From assembly GCF_002368415.1 (NCBI RefSeq), contig NZ_AP018290.1, positions 9,973,717 through 10,037,716 on the forward strand: a DNA stretch of 64,000 nt, written 5' to 3'. The DNA comes from Calothrix sp. NIES-4105. Lineage in GTDB: Bacteria; Cyanobacteriota; Cyanobacteriia; Cyanobacteriales; Nostocaceae. Positions 26,357 through 35,982 of the stretch are shown one piece after another. The position numbers and the translations under genes were made by a program. How positions within the stretch are numbered: the stretch's first letter is position 1; each line of letters starts with the position of its first letter. The notes beneath the pieces were generated by a model, which worked only from the letters and a program-made list of their open reading frames with translations, did not search any database and was not told the origin of the DNA.

Positions 26357-28051
26357 ATGCCAAAAAAACTTGCTGTTGTTATTAGCGGCGCCGTATCGCT
26401 GGGTAGTTATGAAGCTGGGGTTATGTATGAAGTTCTTGAAGCGATAGCTATACATAATGATAAGGCGACAAGTGATGAAGAGCGTATCGAAATTGATGTA
26501 ATTACGGGTGCTTCGGCTGGTGGGATGACGGCTTGTATTTTAGCCCAGCATCTAATTTGTGGTGACCAGCCTCTACCGGATAATCCAAAACAGTGTTTAC
26601 GAGAACCGTATAATAACCCACTCTACAACGCATGGGTAAAAGAAGTTGATATTCGTCAGTTACTTGATGTTGCGGTGTCCGAGCAGAAATTCTCACTCTT
26701 ACAAACAGAAGTTGTGGAAAAGATTGGAAGTAAATATCTGCAAGATCAGCCAGTTATGAATGAGAGACATCCAGCTGCGGCGCCTAAAATTTATGTTGGT
26801 GTTGCGATGTCTAACATCTCTGGCTTTAATTTCTCCATTTCAACCGACTATGCTCGTTTAAGTACAGACGAAACAGGAGGTGAACCAAAGGGAACAAAGA
26901 AGTTTTCATATACCCGTTATAAAGACCAATTCTTCTGTATCGCTTCTCGTAATGTATCTGGTGATGCGACGCTTGTTGAAATAGATAGAAAGACAATAAC
27001 AGACCCTCTTACGCATCAAAGTATTATACAGTGGAAGAAATTCAGAGATACAAGTAGAGATACTAATTGGAAAGAACTACGCGAAGTGGGTCTGTCTTCG
27101 GGTGCGTTTCCCTTTGCTTTTAAAGCCAGGAAAATCAAACGATTCGGTGGTCTTGGTAAACGTGAAAACCGGAATGGTGACTACTTGTACACAGATGGTG
27201 GTGTTTTTGAGAATGAGCCAATTGGTATGGCTAAAACCCTCGTTGAGGACATTGATCAACAAGACCCATCTACCAAGAGGTACTACCTTTATATTGCACC
27301 AAGTCTACGTGAATTACCTGAGAATCCTTTTACCCAAAACTTTGAACCCGACTTCTTGACTGTAGGAGTTGCTTTGTTAAATTCAATTTTTCAACAATCT
27401 CGCTTCCAAGATTGGGTCATGGAAGAGATGGATGCTCCGGTTTTCTCAATTACGGCTACAGATTTTGAGTTAATAGGGGATGTTTTCTCTGCCTTTGGGG
27501 GGTTTCTTGAAGAAAAATTTCGTGCGTATGACTATAACATTGGTCGTGAGCGCGCTCGATCTGAACTGTCTAACCCTGCTGCTACTAGCCAACTCCAAGA
27601 TTTAATTAAAGTTGAAGTTGGTAATATGCCATCCATTGAGTGGAAAGTGAGTTGTAAAATTAGCGGTCAAGATGTAAACGATTGGGAAGAAGCAAAAGTA
27701 AAGCTGCGCGAATTAGCACAACCGCGTTCAAAAACAGGAGAACCATTAGAACTTTTGCAACTTGCCGAAAGAAACCAATTTGCAGAATTACGTGAGTTGA
27801 TGAAAGAAGTTAGTGTAGATACACAAAAGGAAATTCTAAGACAGTTAAATTTACGGTTAGAATCTCTGATTGATTTAGCTGATGAATATTTAACGCGACA
27901 TCGTGAGGCAGTTAATGGTGGTAAGGCGCCTAGTATCATGGGTTATATTAAGATTGTAATGAAACAAAAGTTTAGAAAACCTTTGATAAAAGGTGTTTTG
28001 ATGTGGGCTTTTAATTTCTGGATGGAAAGAACTATACTTCCGCAGAAATAA
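26357..28051 (+). CDS. patatin-like phospholipase
   Basis: 564 residues. The patatin lipase dyad is intact: nucleophile Ser53 in GASAG and Asp about 280 in TDGGVFENEP, with an oxyanion-hole loop SGAVSLGSYEAG near the N-terminus. The family hydrolyses acyl chains of membrane phospholipids; bacterial members include toxins, effectors and CBASS-type abortive-infection enzymes. There is no signal peptide. A helical C-terminal region (about 430-564) ends in a hydrophobic segment. It is 53 bp downstream of the cell-wall hydrolase and probably co-transcribed; a terminator follows. Together they could attack both wall and membrane of a target, an inference from domains and order. Confidence 0.87.
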   Translation: MPKKLAVVISGAVSLGSYEAGVMYEVLEAIAIHNDKATSDEERIEIDVITGASAGGMTACILAQHLICGDQPLPDNPKQCLREPYNNPLYNAWVKEVDIRQLLDVAVSEQKFSLLQTEVVEKIGSKYLQDQPVMNERHPAAAPKIYVGVAMSNISGFNFSISTDYARLSTDETGGEPKGTKKFSYTRYKDQFFCIASRNVSGDATLVEIDRKTITDPLTHQSIIQWKKFRDTSRDTNWKELREVGLSSGAFPFAFKARKIKRFGGLGKRENRNGDYLYTDGGVFENEPIGMAKTLVEDIDQQDPSTKRYYLYIAPSLRELPENPFTQNFEPDFLTVGVALLNSIFQQSRFQDWVMEEMDAPVFSITATDFELIGDVFSAFGGFLEEKFRAYDYNIGRERARSELSNPAATSQLQDLIKVEVGNMPSIEWKVSCKISGQDVNDWEEAKVKLRELAQPRSKTGEPLELLQLAERNQFAELRELMKEVSVDTQKEILRQLNLRLESLIDLADEYLTRHREAVNGGKAPSIMGYIKIVMKQKFRKPLIKGVLMWAFNFWMERTILPQK

Positions 28052-28056
28052 TTTAG

Positions 28057-28100
28057 AAATGCAGAACTGAGAGCAACACGCGGAGGGGTTCTGCATTTTT
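28057..28100 (+). terminator. rho-independent terminator after the patatin gene
   Basis: AAATGCAGAAC pairs perfectly with GTTCTGCATTT and is followed by T residues, just after the patatin stop. It ends the three-gene run. Confidence 0.75.
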
Positions 28101-28147
28101 GGGGCGCCTCAAAATGCTTTTACTTCTTCTTTTATATTTGGTGTTTG

Positions 28148-28624
28148 TCACATTGCAGCTAGATGCTCTAGGTAAAAATCGTCTAGAGAGGCAACAAATC
28201 TATCATTAACAATTTCTACACCTAATGCGTCTCTAACAGCTAAAAAATCTAGGAATGATGCATTTTGATAGTCTTTATCTTCAAAGGATTTAATTTGTTC
28301 TTCGGTGCGATTGCATAGTGCTGCAAGTTCTTTTTGGGTTATTTTAAAAGCTATTCTGGCTTTAATTAATAATTCAGATATTTTATTCATGCACTCGACT
28401 TGGAGTGTAATGGGTTCACTAGGATTATGAAGAATTAAAGCTTCGTATTCTGCTATTTGTTCTTGTAGGTCTTCGCGTTGAGAGGTGACACCATCATAGT
28501 GCATCTGCCAAACGTCTGGTTCATTTTTTCTCTTATGGTCGTCTTGCTCTAACATAGCGATTGCTCGACCCATTCCCGAAACCCAATTCTTGGTAATATT
28601 ATACTCTAACTCGTTTTTAATCAT
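28148..28624 (-). CDS. XRE-family regulator/antitoxin-like protein
   Basis: 158 residues from the ATG at 28624 (GGGAG a few nt upstream); an upstream GTG is less likely. N-terminal half is a helical, charged region (KNELEYNITKNWVSGM, then REDLQEQIAEYEAL). The C-terminal half is a Cro/CI-type helix-turn-helix (ITQKELAALCNRTEEQIKSF). The start overlaps the stop of the upstream nucleotidyltransferase-like gene as ATGA, so the two are translationally coupled, as in toxin-antitoxin pairs. It probably represses the operon and may neutralise the partner. Its own frame is intact although the partner is broken. Confidence 0.78.
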   Translation of the reverse strand: MIKNELEYNITKNWVSGMGRAIAMLEQDDHKRKNEPDVWQMHYDGVTSQREDLQEQIAEYEALILHNPSEPITLQVECMNKISELLIKARIAFKITQKELAALCNRTEEQIKSFEDKDYQNASFLDFLAVRDALGVEIVNDRFVASLDDFYLEHLAAM

Positions 28625-29071
28625 GGCTCCCACCTCAACAGGTCTATTGCTATTATACCTTTTCTATTATTCTGTCTGTCCAGTAGGAAGAAATCTAGAG
28701 ATGTCGTACCCTCGTCATTAACAATCTGGTCTGTGCGAAATAATTCACCTTTATACTTAGCCTTTTGGGCGGCTCGTTTATTAGTAAAATTTAATAATGT
28801 TGGATGATTTTGTCTTAAATAATCCATATCTACAGCATCTGGTTCCCAACAGGCATCAAAATCGTTTGGATTCGGTTCGCTTGTGACGCTCGTAGCCATT
28901 TATAAAAAAACTTCGACATCCTGCATCTTTTAAATCAGCCATCGCTGCTTCCAGACCGCGAATCATTCTAGCACGTGCGGCTGTATAACCAAACTTTTCT
29001 TTAAACTCACTCCATTCACAAAAATGCACCCCTGGTGGTAAATTACCATTCTCGTCAAAATCCGGAATCAT
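28621..29071 (-). pseudogene. DUF6932-like (nucleotidyltransferase-like) gene split by a 1-nt frameshift
   Basis: Two overlapping frames form one protein of about 150 residues. Frame one (from 29071) reads IPDFDENGNLPPGVHFCEW ... AGCRSFFING. If a single T is skipped near 28897, it continues as TSVTSEPNPNDFDACW ... RKGIIAIDLLRW in frame two. The join restores a G(S/T)x...PNDFD pattern, like the active-site loop of minimal nucleotidyltransferases. The DUF6932 name is from memory. It is coupled by ATGA to the XRE gene, the usual toxin/antitoxin layout. It may be inactivated, recoded, or a sequencing error. Confidence 0.72.
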
Positions 29072-29193
29072 TAGTTAAGAAGAAGCAACCAATTACTGAT
29101 ATAAATAGCATACCACTAATTATTTTTTTATGAAAGAATATATTTTTTAGCTATATGCACAGGGATTGCACAGGCGGGATGCCTATGGTACGG

Positions 29194-29928
29194 TTACAGC
29201 ATTTTTTCGAGAAACTGCTTTGCTCTTTCGCATTGAGGGTTGGTAAAAAATTCTTCGGGAGTGGTGTCTTCTACTAAGCAACCTTGGTCAAGAAACATTA
29301 TTCTGCTAGCGACTGAACGCGCGAATCCCATTTCGTGCGTTACTATTGCCATTGTGATACCAGTTTGTGCTAGTTCTCTAATTACTTCTAGTACGTCTTT
29401 GACCATTTCGGGGTCAAGTGCTGAGGTTGGTTCGTCGAATAATATCATTTCTGGTTCCATTGCTAACGCGCGCGCGATAGCTACTCGTTGTTTTTGTCCT
29501 CCTGATAATTTGGATGGGTAAACGTCGGCTTTTTGAGATAAACCAACTTTTTCTAATAATTCCATACCATATACACTTGCTTGTCGCTTATCAACTTTTT
29601 TCACATTAATGGGTGCATAAGTTATATTTTGCATCACTGTCATGTGGGGAAATAAGTTGAAGTGCTGAAACACCATTACTAAGGAAGAACGAATTTTAGC
29701 TATATTGGTTTTAGGACTAGTAATTTCTTGCTCATTAAAGTATATTTGCCCTTTAGTAGGACGTTCGAGCAAGTTCATACAGCGTAAAAAGGTTGATTTG
29801 CCAGAACCGGAGGGTCCGAGAATTGCGACTATTTCACCTTTATATATTTCTGTAGAGATACCTTTTAATACATCCAAGCTACCAAAAGATTTATATAAAG
29901 ATTCTGTGCGAATAATTGCTTTACTCAC
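29194..29928 (-). CDS. polar amino acid ABC transporter ATP-binding protein (BgtA/GlnQ-like)
   Basis: 244 residues, complete ABC ATPase: Walker A GPSGSGKST, Q-loop VFQHFNLFP, signature LSGGQKQR, Walker B MILFDEP, D-loop SALDPE and H-loop VTHEMGFA. Closest in style to GlnQ/HisP-class ATPases that energise uptake of glutamine, histidine or arginine. The start is GTG at 29928 with GGAGG about 9 nt upstream; it overlaps the end of the permease gene by 8 bp, so the two are an operon. Cyanobacterial BgtA works with the fused BgtB, which matches this arrangement. Confidence 0.92.
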   Translation of the reverse strand: MSKAIIRTESLYKSFGSLDVLKGISTEIYKGEIVAILGPSGSGKSTFLRCMNLLERPTKGQIYFNEQEITSPKTNIAKIRSSLVMVFQHFNLFPHMTVMQNITYAPINVKKVDKRQASVYGMELLEKVGLSQKADVYPSKLSGGQKQRVAIARALAMEPEMILFDEPTSALDPEMVKDVLEVIRELAQTGITMAIVTHEMGFARSVASRIMFLDQGCLVEDTTPEEFFTNPQCERAKQFLEKML

Positions 29929-31405
29929 TGCGTCTTAACCTCCGTTCTAAAATAAATGCACATCTTGTTAAACCCATGACCAAAATATAGTAAATTAAAC
30001 CAGCAAATAGCAAAGGTTCAAAATATATATACTTATTGGCGCCGACTATTTGAGCGCTGCGTAATATTTCTACTACACCAATTGTTGACACTAGCGCAGA
30101 ATCTTTCAATAACCCGATGGTTTCATTGACTAACGCTGGTAGAATATTTTTTAACGCTTGGGGTAAAATTACATCTCGCATCATTAACCATTCGGGAACA
30201 CCCATAGATATTGCAGCTTCACTTTGTCCTTTATCGACTGCCTGAATACCACCCCGAATAGTTTCTGACATGTAGGCGCCTGAGTTGAGTGTAAAAGTTA
30301 AAACCCCGGCTTGTAGTGCAGATATATTAAAACCTGTAAGCTGGGGTGTTGCATAATAAACTAATGCTAACTGTAATAGTAAAGGCGTACCTCTAAATAC
30401 AGAAGTATAAGCATCTGCAAGCTTTTTTGTAAGTGTGTTGCCAGCTATTTTGAGTAAAGATAGTACTGTTCCCCAAATTAATCCTAAAAACACTGAGATA
30501 ACAGTGAACAATAAAGTTAAGGGAATACCCCGTAGAATAAAAGGAATATCGGACAGAATTCTACGGAAATCTAAATTAAGTCCACTTGCTTGTGGTTGAG
30601 ATAAAGATGAATTTAGAGTATTTGTATTTGTCGAAAACCATTTAGCTGATAGTTCTTTGAGTTTACCGTTTTCCTTCATCGAAGACAAAACTTTATTGAA
30701 AGGCGCCACTAAAGGTGAATTATTCGCAAACGCAATTGCAGAACCAGTATTTTCTTCAGAAGCAATAACATTAAACTCTAAATCTGGGTTAGCTTGTGCA
30801 AACCCTTGAGCGACAGTATTTTCAATAATCGCTGCATCAATACGCTTTGATTTGAGTTCTTGAATAGCTTCAGAAACCCGGTTAAGTTGCTTTAGCTGAA
30901 TGTTTTGAACTTTTTCAGCAATTTTTTTCAGATTTTTCTCTTGAATGCTGCCTAATTGCACTCCAACTGTTTTACCAGACAAATCTTGAGTTTTCAGCAA
31001 ATTGCTACCCTTAGAAGCAACAATAGTATCTAGAGCCTGGTAATAAATAATCGAAAAATCAACACTTTTTTCACGTTCAGGAGTCGGTGACATTCCAGCC
31101 ATTACAAAATCCGCGCGACTTGTAACAAGTGCAGGAATTAAACCATTAAAATCAGACTCTTTGACATCAAGCTGAAAACCCAACTCCTTGGCAATATAAT
31201 TTGCGATATCAATATCAAAGCCAATAATCTTTCCCGAACCTGCTGTATCATAATATTCGTAAGGAGGATAATCGGGAGAGGTAATCATTGTCAAACTGTC
31301 TTTGCCAATTAACGATGCTCGTATAGGTTGACTTTGACCCACAATAATGCTAATAGTCAGCATTGCCACAAATACATTAAATATCCACTTTTTCGGTTTT
31401 ATCAT
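29921..31405 (-). CDS. fused substrate-binding/permease protein of amino acid ABC transporter (BgtB-like)
   Basis: 494 residues combining two subunits. A signal or anchor segment (about 5-30) is followed by a type 3 periplasmic binding domain to about 265 (TMITSPDYPPYEYYDTAG, GFDIDIANYIAKELG, GVQLGSIQE). Then comes a HisM/GlnP-type permease domain (about 280-494, TLLFTVISVFLGLIWG, and the EAA-like AAISMGVPEWLMMRDVILPQ). Such fusions are typical of cyanobacterial BgtB, which imports basic amino acids and glutamine. The binding domain faces the periplasm while tethered to the channel. It is the first gene of a two-gene operon with the ATPase. Confidence 0.9.
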   Translation of the reverse strand: MIKPKKWIFNVFVAMLTISIIVGQSQPIRASLIGKDSLTMITSPDYPPYEYYDTAGSGKIIGFDIDIANYIAKELGFQLDVKESDFNGLIPALVTSRADFVMAGMSPTPEREKSVDFSIIYYQALDTIVASKGSNLLKTQDLSGKTVGVQLGSIQEKNLKKIAEKVQNIQLKQLNRVSEAIQELKSKRIDAAIIENTVAQGFAQANPDLEFNVIASEENTGSAIAFANNSPLVAPFNKVLSSMKENGKLKELSAKWFSTNTNTLNSSLSQPQASGLNLDFRRILSDIPFILRGIPLTLLFTVISVFLGLIWGTVLSLLKIAGNTLTKKLADAYTSVFRGTPLLLQLALVYYATPQLTGFNISALQAGVLTFTLNSGAYMSETIRGGIQAVDKGQSEAAISMGVPEWLMMRDVILPQALKNILPALVNETIGLLKDSALVSTIGVVEILRSAQIVGANKYIYFEPLLFAGLIYYILVMGLTRCAFILERRLRRSE

Positions 31406-31482
31406 AATTAACTAGATAGATGCACACCCCATAATCGTGTTCCAAGCAACTATAGCTCAAAATTACTGAAGTGACTAAATTA

Positions 31483-31510
31483 TCCGTTACATCCGTTGTA
31501 TCCGTTGCCA
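31483..31510. repeat. ATCCGTT 9-mer triplet, also at 53155-53181
   Basis: Three head-to-tail copies of ATCCGTTAC-like 9-mers ending in ATCCGTTGCCAA lie 136 bp before the invertase gene. The same triplet occurs 175 bp before the GDPD gene. It could be a shared operator or a dispersed repeat. Confidence 0.5.
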
Positions 31511-31645
31511 ACACTTTTAATTTAAACTTAACATTATTTTAGATGCATTCGTAATTATTAACACTATAAAACCATGTCAATACATACAATAATTTAACTA
31601 ACCACAGTATAACTTTAACCTTCTTCTACTTTATTTACACAACTC

Positions 31646-33034
31646 ATGCCTAATAGCAAAAACTTAGTTGAAGACGCTCAAAAAGCCATTGAAGCAAGTA
31701 TTATGTACTATCAAGGGCAAGCAGTAGGAACAATTGCCGCGCGCGATAGAGATGCAATAGCGCTCAACTATGACCAATGCTTTGTACGCGATTTTGTTTC
31801 ATCGGCATTAGTATTTTTGGTAACAGGAAGAGAAGAAATAGTCCGTAATTTCTTGGAGATAACTCTAACGCTGCAAAGTCAAGAAAGACGAATGGACTGT
31901 TTTAAACCAGGACTAGGTTTAATGCCAGCTAGTTTTAAAGTAGCCGATCGCGGTGGTGTCCAAGTATTAATTGCCGATTTTGGTGAACATGCCATAGCAA
32001 GAGTCACTCCTATTGACTCGTGTTTATGGTGGATGATTTTACTACGCGCGTATGTAAAGGCTACAGGAGATTTAGCACTTGCAAACCGTAGTGACTTTCA
32101 GCATGGAATGCGTTTGATATTGCGTTTATGTTTAGAAACGCGGTTTGATATGTATCCTACACTGTTAGTTCCCGATGGTTCATTTATGATTGACCGTCGT
32201 ATGGGTGTTTATGGATATCCATTGGAAATTCAAGCCTTATTTTATGCAGCTTTGCGGTCGGCAGAAGAGTTGTTATCACCAAGCGATATAGATGGTGTAC
32301 GTAAGGCAGCAATTGAACGTAATGGTCATTTGGCTTTTCATATGCGAAGCTATTATTGGCTTGATATGCAACGCTTGAGCGAAATTTATCATTATAAAGG
32401 TGAAGAGTTTGGTATTAGTGCTGTTAATAAGTTTAATATTTACGCTTCTTCAATACCTGCTTGGTTCATAAATTGGCTTCCCGACGAAGGTGGATATTTT
32501 GCCGGAAATATTGGACCTAGTTTAATAGACTTTCGTTTCTTTACGCTAGGTAATTTAATGTCTGTAATTACTTCGCTAGCAACGAAACAGCAATCAAATG
32601 ATATTCTAACTTTGATAGAAAACCGATGGAATGATTTAGTCGGACAAATGCCCATGAAGATTTGCTTCCCCGCAGCAGAAGGTCGCGACTGGGAATTATT
32701 TACTGGATTTGACCCCAAAAATGTACCTTGGTCATACCATAATGGAGGTAACTGGCCAGTCTTACTATGGTTTTTAGTCGCTGCTGCAGTCAAAACAGGT
32801 AATATTCAACTTGCAGAAAATGCCATCAAACTTACCGAGCTTCGTTTAGGTAAAGATGGATTCCCCGAATACTATGATGGTAAAAATGGGCGCCTCATCG
32901 GTAAGGAAGCGCGTCGTTATCAAACTTGGTCAATAGCGGCATTCTTACTATCGAAAGAAATAATCGCCAACCCTGAACTTCTAAAACTAATTACTTTTGA
33001 TGAGGATGAGCGCGCGATAGCATGTGAATTTTAG
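31646..33034 (+). CDS. GH100 alkaline/neutral invertase
   Basis: 462 residues matching cytosolic alkaline/neutral invertases of glycoside hydrolase family 100, which split sucrose into glucose and fructose. Family text is seen throughout: [20 protein letters not shown] with the catalytic-region Asp, [51 protein letters not shown] and [11 protein letters not shown]. Length is normal for cyanobacterial InvA/InvB. There is no signal peptide, as expected. In filamentous cyanobacteria this enzyme feeds carbon from sucrose, including in heterocysts. The upstream region holds the ATCCGTT repeat. Invertase subtype cannot be fixed by eye. Confidence 0.93.
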   Translation: MPNSKNLVEDAQKAIEASIMYYQGQAVGTIAARDRDAIALNYDQCFVRDFVSSALVFLVTGREEIVRNFLEITLTLQSQERRMDCFKPGLGLMPASFKVADRGGVQVLIADFGEHAIARVTPIDSCLWWMILLRAYVKATGDLALANRSDFQHGMRLILRLCLETRFDMYPTLLVPDGSFMIDRRMGVYGYPLEIQALFYAALRSAEELLSPSDIDGVRKAAIERNGHLAFHMRSYYWLDMQRLSEIYHYKGEEFGISAVNKFNIYASSIPAWFINWLPDEGGYFAGNIGPSLIDFRFFTLGNLMSVITSLATKQQSNDILTLIENRWNDLVGQMPMKICFPAAEGRDWELFTGFDPKNVPWSYHNGGNWPVLLWFLVAAAVKTGNIQLAENAIKLTELRLGKDGFPEYYDGKNGRLIGKEARRYQTWSIAAFLLSKEIIANPELLKLITFDEDERAIACEF

Positions 33035-33134
33035 TCTGTATATTCTTGAGAAATTGCTCAATTGTTAAATATTGATGACTTGGCTTGCTATACTTGGTGT
33101 AGGAATATAAGTAACCGTAAGTAGTTTTAGATGT

Positions 33135-33533
33135 ATGAGTAAACGCAAGCGCCAAGAAAGTGTTCAATTGTCTCAAAGCTTAGAGGCGCCGACGTGTGAC
33201 GACCATTTAGTCCACTTAGAAAGCGTGCGCTCTACACAGTCACAAATATTACCAACTGACAAAGCGCAGCAAATGGCAGAAATTTTTAGCTTACTAGCAG
33301 ATACAAACCGTCTGCGGCTAATTTCTGCCCTCGCATCACAAGAATTATGCGTTTGCGATTTAGCAGCAGTTACAAAAATGACCGAATCTGCTATTTGTCA
33401 TCAACTGCGTTTATTAAAAGCAATGCGTTTGGTTAACTACCGTCGTGAAGGTCGCAACGTTTACTACAGCTTGGCAGACGACCACATTGTGACTTTATAT
33501 AGTTCTCTCGCAGAGCATCTAGAAGAAAAATAA
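33135..33533 (+). CDS. ArsR/SmtB-family metal-sensing repressor
   Basis: 132-residue winged-helix repressor. Metal ligands of the SmtB/ZiaR/AztR group are visible: Cys in the N-terminal arm (PTCDDHLVHL), CxC at the alpha-3 helix (ELCVCDL), and Asp/His pairs on alpha-5 (DDHIVTLYSSLAEHLEE). The recognition helix is TESAICHQLRLLK. It should bind DNA without metal and release on Zn or related ions. Its normal target, a P-type ATPase or metallothionein gene, is not adjacent; the nearest metal- or drug-efflux sequences are the ruined RND genes at 37.7-39.2 kb. Confidence 0.9.
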   Translation: MSKRKRQESVQLSQSLEAPTCDDHLVHLESVRSTQSQILPTDKAQQMAEIFSLLADTNRLRLISALASQELCVCDLAAVTKMTESAICHQLRLLKAMRLVNYRREGRNVYYSLADDHIVTLYSSLAEHLEEK

Positions 33534-33604
33534 AGTTTAGAGGAAAGTTTGGAATTGGCGCCGTATACTTGATTTTCTAAGAATATGGCTGCTTCGTAGT
33601 TAAT

Positions 33605-35932
33605 ATGGCAAAATCTAATCCCCCTAAATCCCTCGGAATTTGGAGGACTTCAAGAAAATCCCCCTTAACAAGTGAAACTTTCAGAGAATTCTCCTTAAAA
33701 AGTGAGACTTTAAGAAATTGTTCATATGCGAATATTTTAATAAACCCTCTAAAGCCCCCCTTCAGACGGGGGGTTGGGGGGATCATAATTAGTGCTGCAC
33801 TTTTACTCAACCTAACTCCATCACTTGCCCAAACCCAAAACCCGAAGGCGCCCATCACAGCTTCCACAAAATCAATTAGACCACCAACGGCGCCAAAAAA
33901 GCTCCACAAAGAAGTTCGTCACGGTGAAGTGATACTTGATGATTACTTTTGGTTGCGTGATAAACAAAACCCAGAAGTGTTGAAGTATCTCAAAGCTGAA
34001 AATGCATATACTGAAGCAATGACAGCTAATCTCAAACCGCTACAAGGAAAGCTATATCAGGAAATGCTCTCAAGAATACAAGAGAATAGAACTAGCGTAG
34101 CTGTGAGTGAAGGAAATTATGACTATTACACACGCTATGAGAAAGGAAAAAATTATGCTATTCATTGTCGTAAGAAGAAAACTGCAAATGCACAAGAAGA
34201 AATTTTACTCGATGAAAATAAACTTGCTGCGAATGAAAAGTATTTAAACATTAGCATGTTTAATGTTAGTAACGATGGTAACTTACTTGCTTATGGAATT
34301 GATACTAAAGGCGATATTCGTTACAATCTTGTTGTAAAGGATTTAAGGACGGAAAAAATACTCTCTAACTCGATAGAAAATATTGGTTCGCTAACTTGGG
34401 CAAACGATAATACACTATTTTATGTTACCCAAGACGAAATTACTAACCGTGCTAATACTTTATGGCGCCTTAAATTAGGAAGCAAGCCAGAAAAGATTAT
34501 TGAAGAAAAAGATGTAGAATTTTTCTCGCAAGTTAGTCGTACTAAAGATAAAAAATATATTTTATATTCAGTCAGTAGTAAAGATACTAGCGAAACGCAT
34601 TACCTTGATGCAGCTAACTCTAGCAGTAATTTGAAAGTCATCTCAAAACGTGCGAAAGGGTATGAATACTCGGTTGAACACCGTAATGGTTTGTGGTATT
34701 TAATTACTAATCAAGGTATAAATAATCAAAGAGCTATTAATAATAGGATTGTAACAGTACCCGTTGGCAATTCTAACGGCGCCGAGCGAGAGTTTTTACC
34801 GCATAATCAAAATGTACTGATAGAAGATATTGATTTATATAAAGATTTTGCGGTTGTATCAGAGAAGAAACTCGGTTTAAATCGATTTTTAGTATATAAT
34901 TTTCAAACCCAAAAATGGCGCGAAGTTAATTTCCCCGATAGTGCTTACACAGCAATTTTAGGAGTCTACCAAGATGGTAAAAGCGATGCTATTAATCAAT
35001 CGTTTGATTCTAATAATTTTCGCTACACTTATACTTCCTTAATTTCACCGACAACGGTTTACGAACAAAACCTTGCTACAGGTACACAAAAAGTAATCAA
35101 ACGTAAAGAAGTTCCTAACTATGATGCTAGTAAATATATAACACAAAGAGTATGGGCGCCAGTTCGAGATGGTGTGAAAGTACCTTTATCTATAGTTTAT
35201 CGTAAAGGTGTTCAGCTTAATGGTAAGGCGCCTTTATTTCTCTACGGGTACGGTGCATACGGTTTAGGAGAAGAAGCAAGATTTAATAGCGATTTAATTA
35301 GTTTACTTGATAGAGGAATGATTTATGCCATTGCTCATGTACGTGGTGGAAATGAATTAGGTAAGCAATGGTATGAAGACGGTAAGCTGATGAAGAAAAA
35401 AAATACCTTTAATGACTTTATTGATAGTGCTGAATATTTAATCAAAAACAATTGGACATCTAAAGACCGTTTAGTAATTAGTGGTGGGAGTGCAGGTGGT
35501 TTACTTATCGGTGCTGTAGTAAACATGCGTCCAGACCTTTTTAAAGCAGCACATCTCGATGTACCCTTCGTAGATATTATGAACACAATGTGGGATGAAA
35601 GCTTACCATTAACTACCGAAGAATATCTCGAATGGGGCAACCCTCACGAAAAAGCTGCTTACGATTATATGCGCGCTTACAGTCCTTATGATAATCTCGC
35701 GCGTAAAGCTTACCCTTCACTACTTGTTACTACCAGTATTAATGACAGTCAAGTAGGTTACTGGGAACCCACAAAATATGTCGCCAAATTACGTACCTTA
35801 AAAACAGATAATAATCCCTTGTTACTAAAAGTTAACTTAGAAGCAGGTCATCAAGGCGCCAGTGGTCGTTATGAAGAACTTAAAGACACTGCATTTGAGT
35901 ACGCTTGGATGCTTTCGCAAGTTGGTTTTTAA
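33605..35932 (+). CDS. prolyl oligopeptidase family serine peptidase (S9A), exported
   Basis: 775 residues. Residues from about 95 match S9A oligopeptidases: a seven-bladed propeller domain, then an alpha/beta hydrolase with nucleophile Ser about 629 in SGGSAGG, Asp in NDSQVGYWEP and His in EAGHQGAS. It cleaves short peptides after Pro or basic residues; the HVRGGNELGKQWYEDGKL stretch resembles the PEP/PtrB group. The hydrophobic IIISAALLLNLTPSLAQ at about 60-76 looks like a signal peptide. The N-terminal 59 residues are unusual: the DNA is the intergenic CCCCCTAAA/GGGGGG-type repeat read in frame. No other in-frame ATG, GTG or TTG precedes the signal, so either translation starts at 33605 or the native start was destroyed by repeat insertion. 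Confidence 0.88.
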   Translation: MAKSNPPKSLGIWRTSRKSPLTSETFREFSLKSETLRNCSYANILINPLKPPFRRGVGGIIISAALLLNLTPSLAQTQNPKAPITASTKSIRPPTAPKKLHKEVRHGEVILDDYFWLRDKQNPEVLKYLKAENAYTEAMTANLKPLQGKLYQEMLSRIQENRTSVAVSEGNYDYYTRYEKGKNYAIHCRKKKTANAQEEILLDENKLAANEKYLNISMFNVSNDGNLLAYGIDTKGDIRYNLVVKDLRTEKILSNSIENIGSLTWANDNTLFYVTQDEITNRANTLWRLKLGSKPEKIIEEKDVEFFSQVSRTKDKKYILYSVSSKDTSETHYLDAANSSSNLKVISKRAKGYEYSVEHRNGLWYLITNQGINNQRAINNRIVTVPVGNSNGAEREFLPHNQNVLIEDIDLYKDFAVVSEKKLGLNRFLVYNFQTQKWREVNFPDSAYTAILGVYQDGKSDAINQSFDSNNFRYTYTSLISPTTVYEQNLATGTQKVIKRKEVPNYDASKYITQRVWAPVRDGVKVPLSIVYRKGVQLNGKAPLFLYGYGAYGLGEEARFNSDLISLLDRGMIYAIAHVRGGNELGKQWYEDGKLMKKKNTFNDFIDSAEYLIKNNWTSKDRLVISGGSAGGLLIGAVVNMRPDLFKAAHLDVPFVDIMNTMWDESLPLTTEEYLEWGNPHEKAAYDYMRAYSPYDNLARKAYPSLLVTTSINDSQVGYWEPTKYVAKLRTLKTDNNPLLLKVNLEAGHQGASGRYEELKDTAFEYAWMLSQVGF
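33617..33785. repeat. dispersed intergenic repeat running into the peptidase ORF
   Basis: Segments AATCCCCCTAAATCCCTC and AAAGCCCCCC...GGGGGGTTGGGGGG form imperfect inverted, C- and G-rich arms of the type scattered between cyanobacterial genes. Here they are translated as NPPKSLGIW and PLKPPFRRGVGG. Confidence 0.6.
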
Positions 35933-35982
35933 TTTATTTTTGATTGCTTATTTATTTTATGAGATAACTAAAACGTAATAGC

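Noticed and set aside
31940-31955. Near-HIP1 word CCGATCGC in the invertase gene
   Set aside because: One mismatch to GCGATCGC and isolated; not evidence of HIP1 use.
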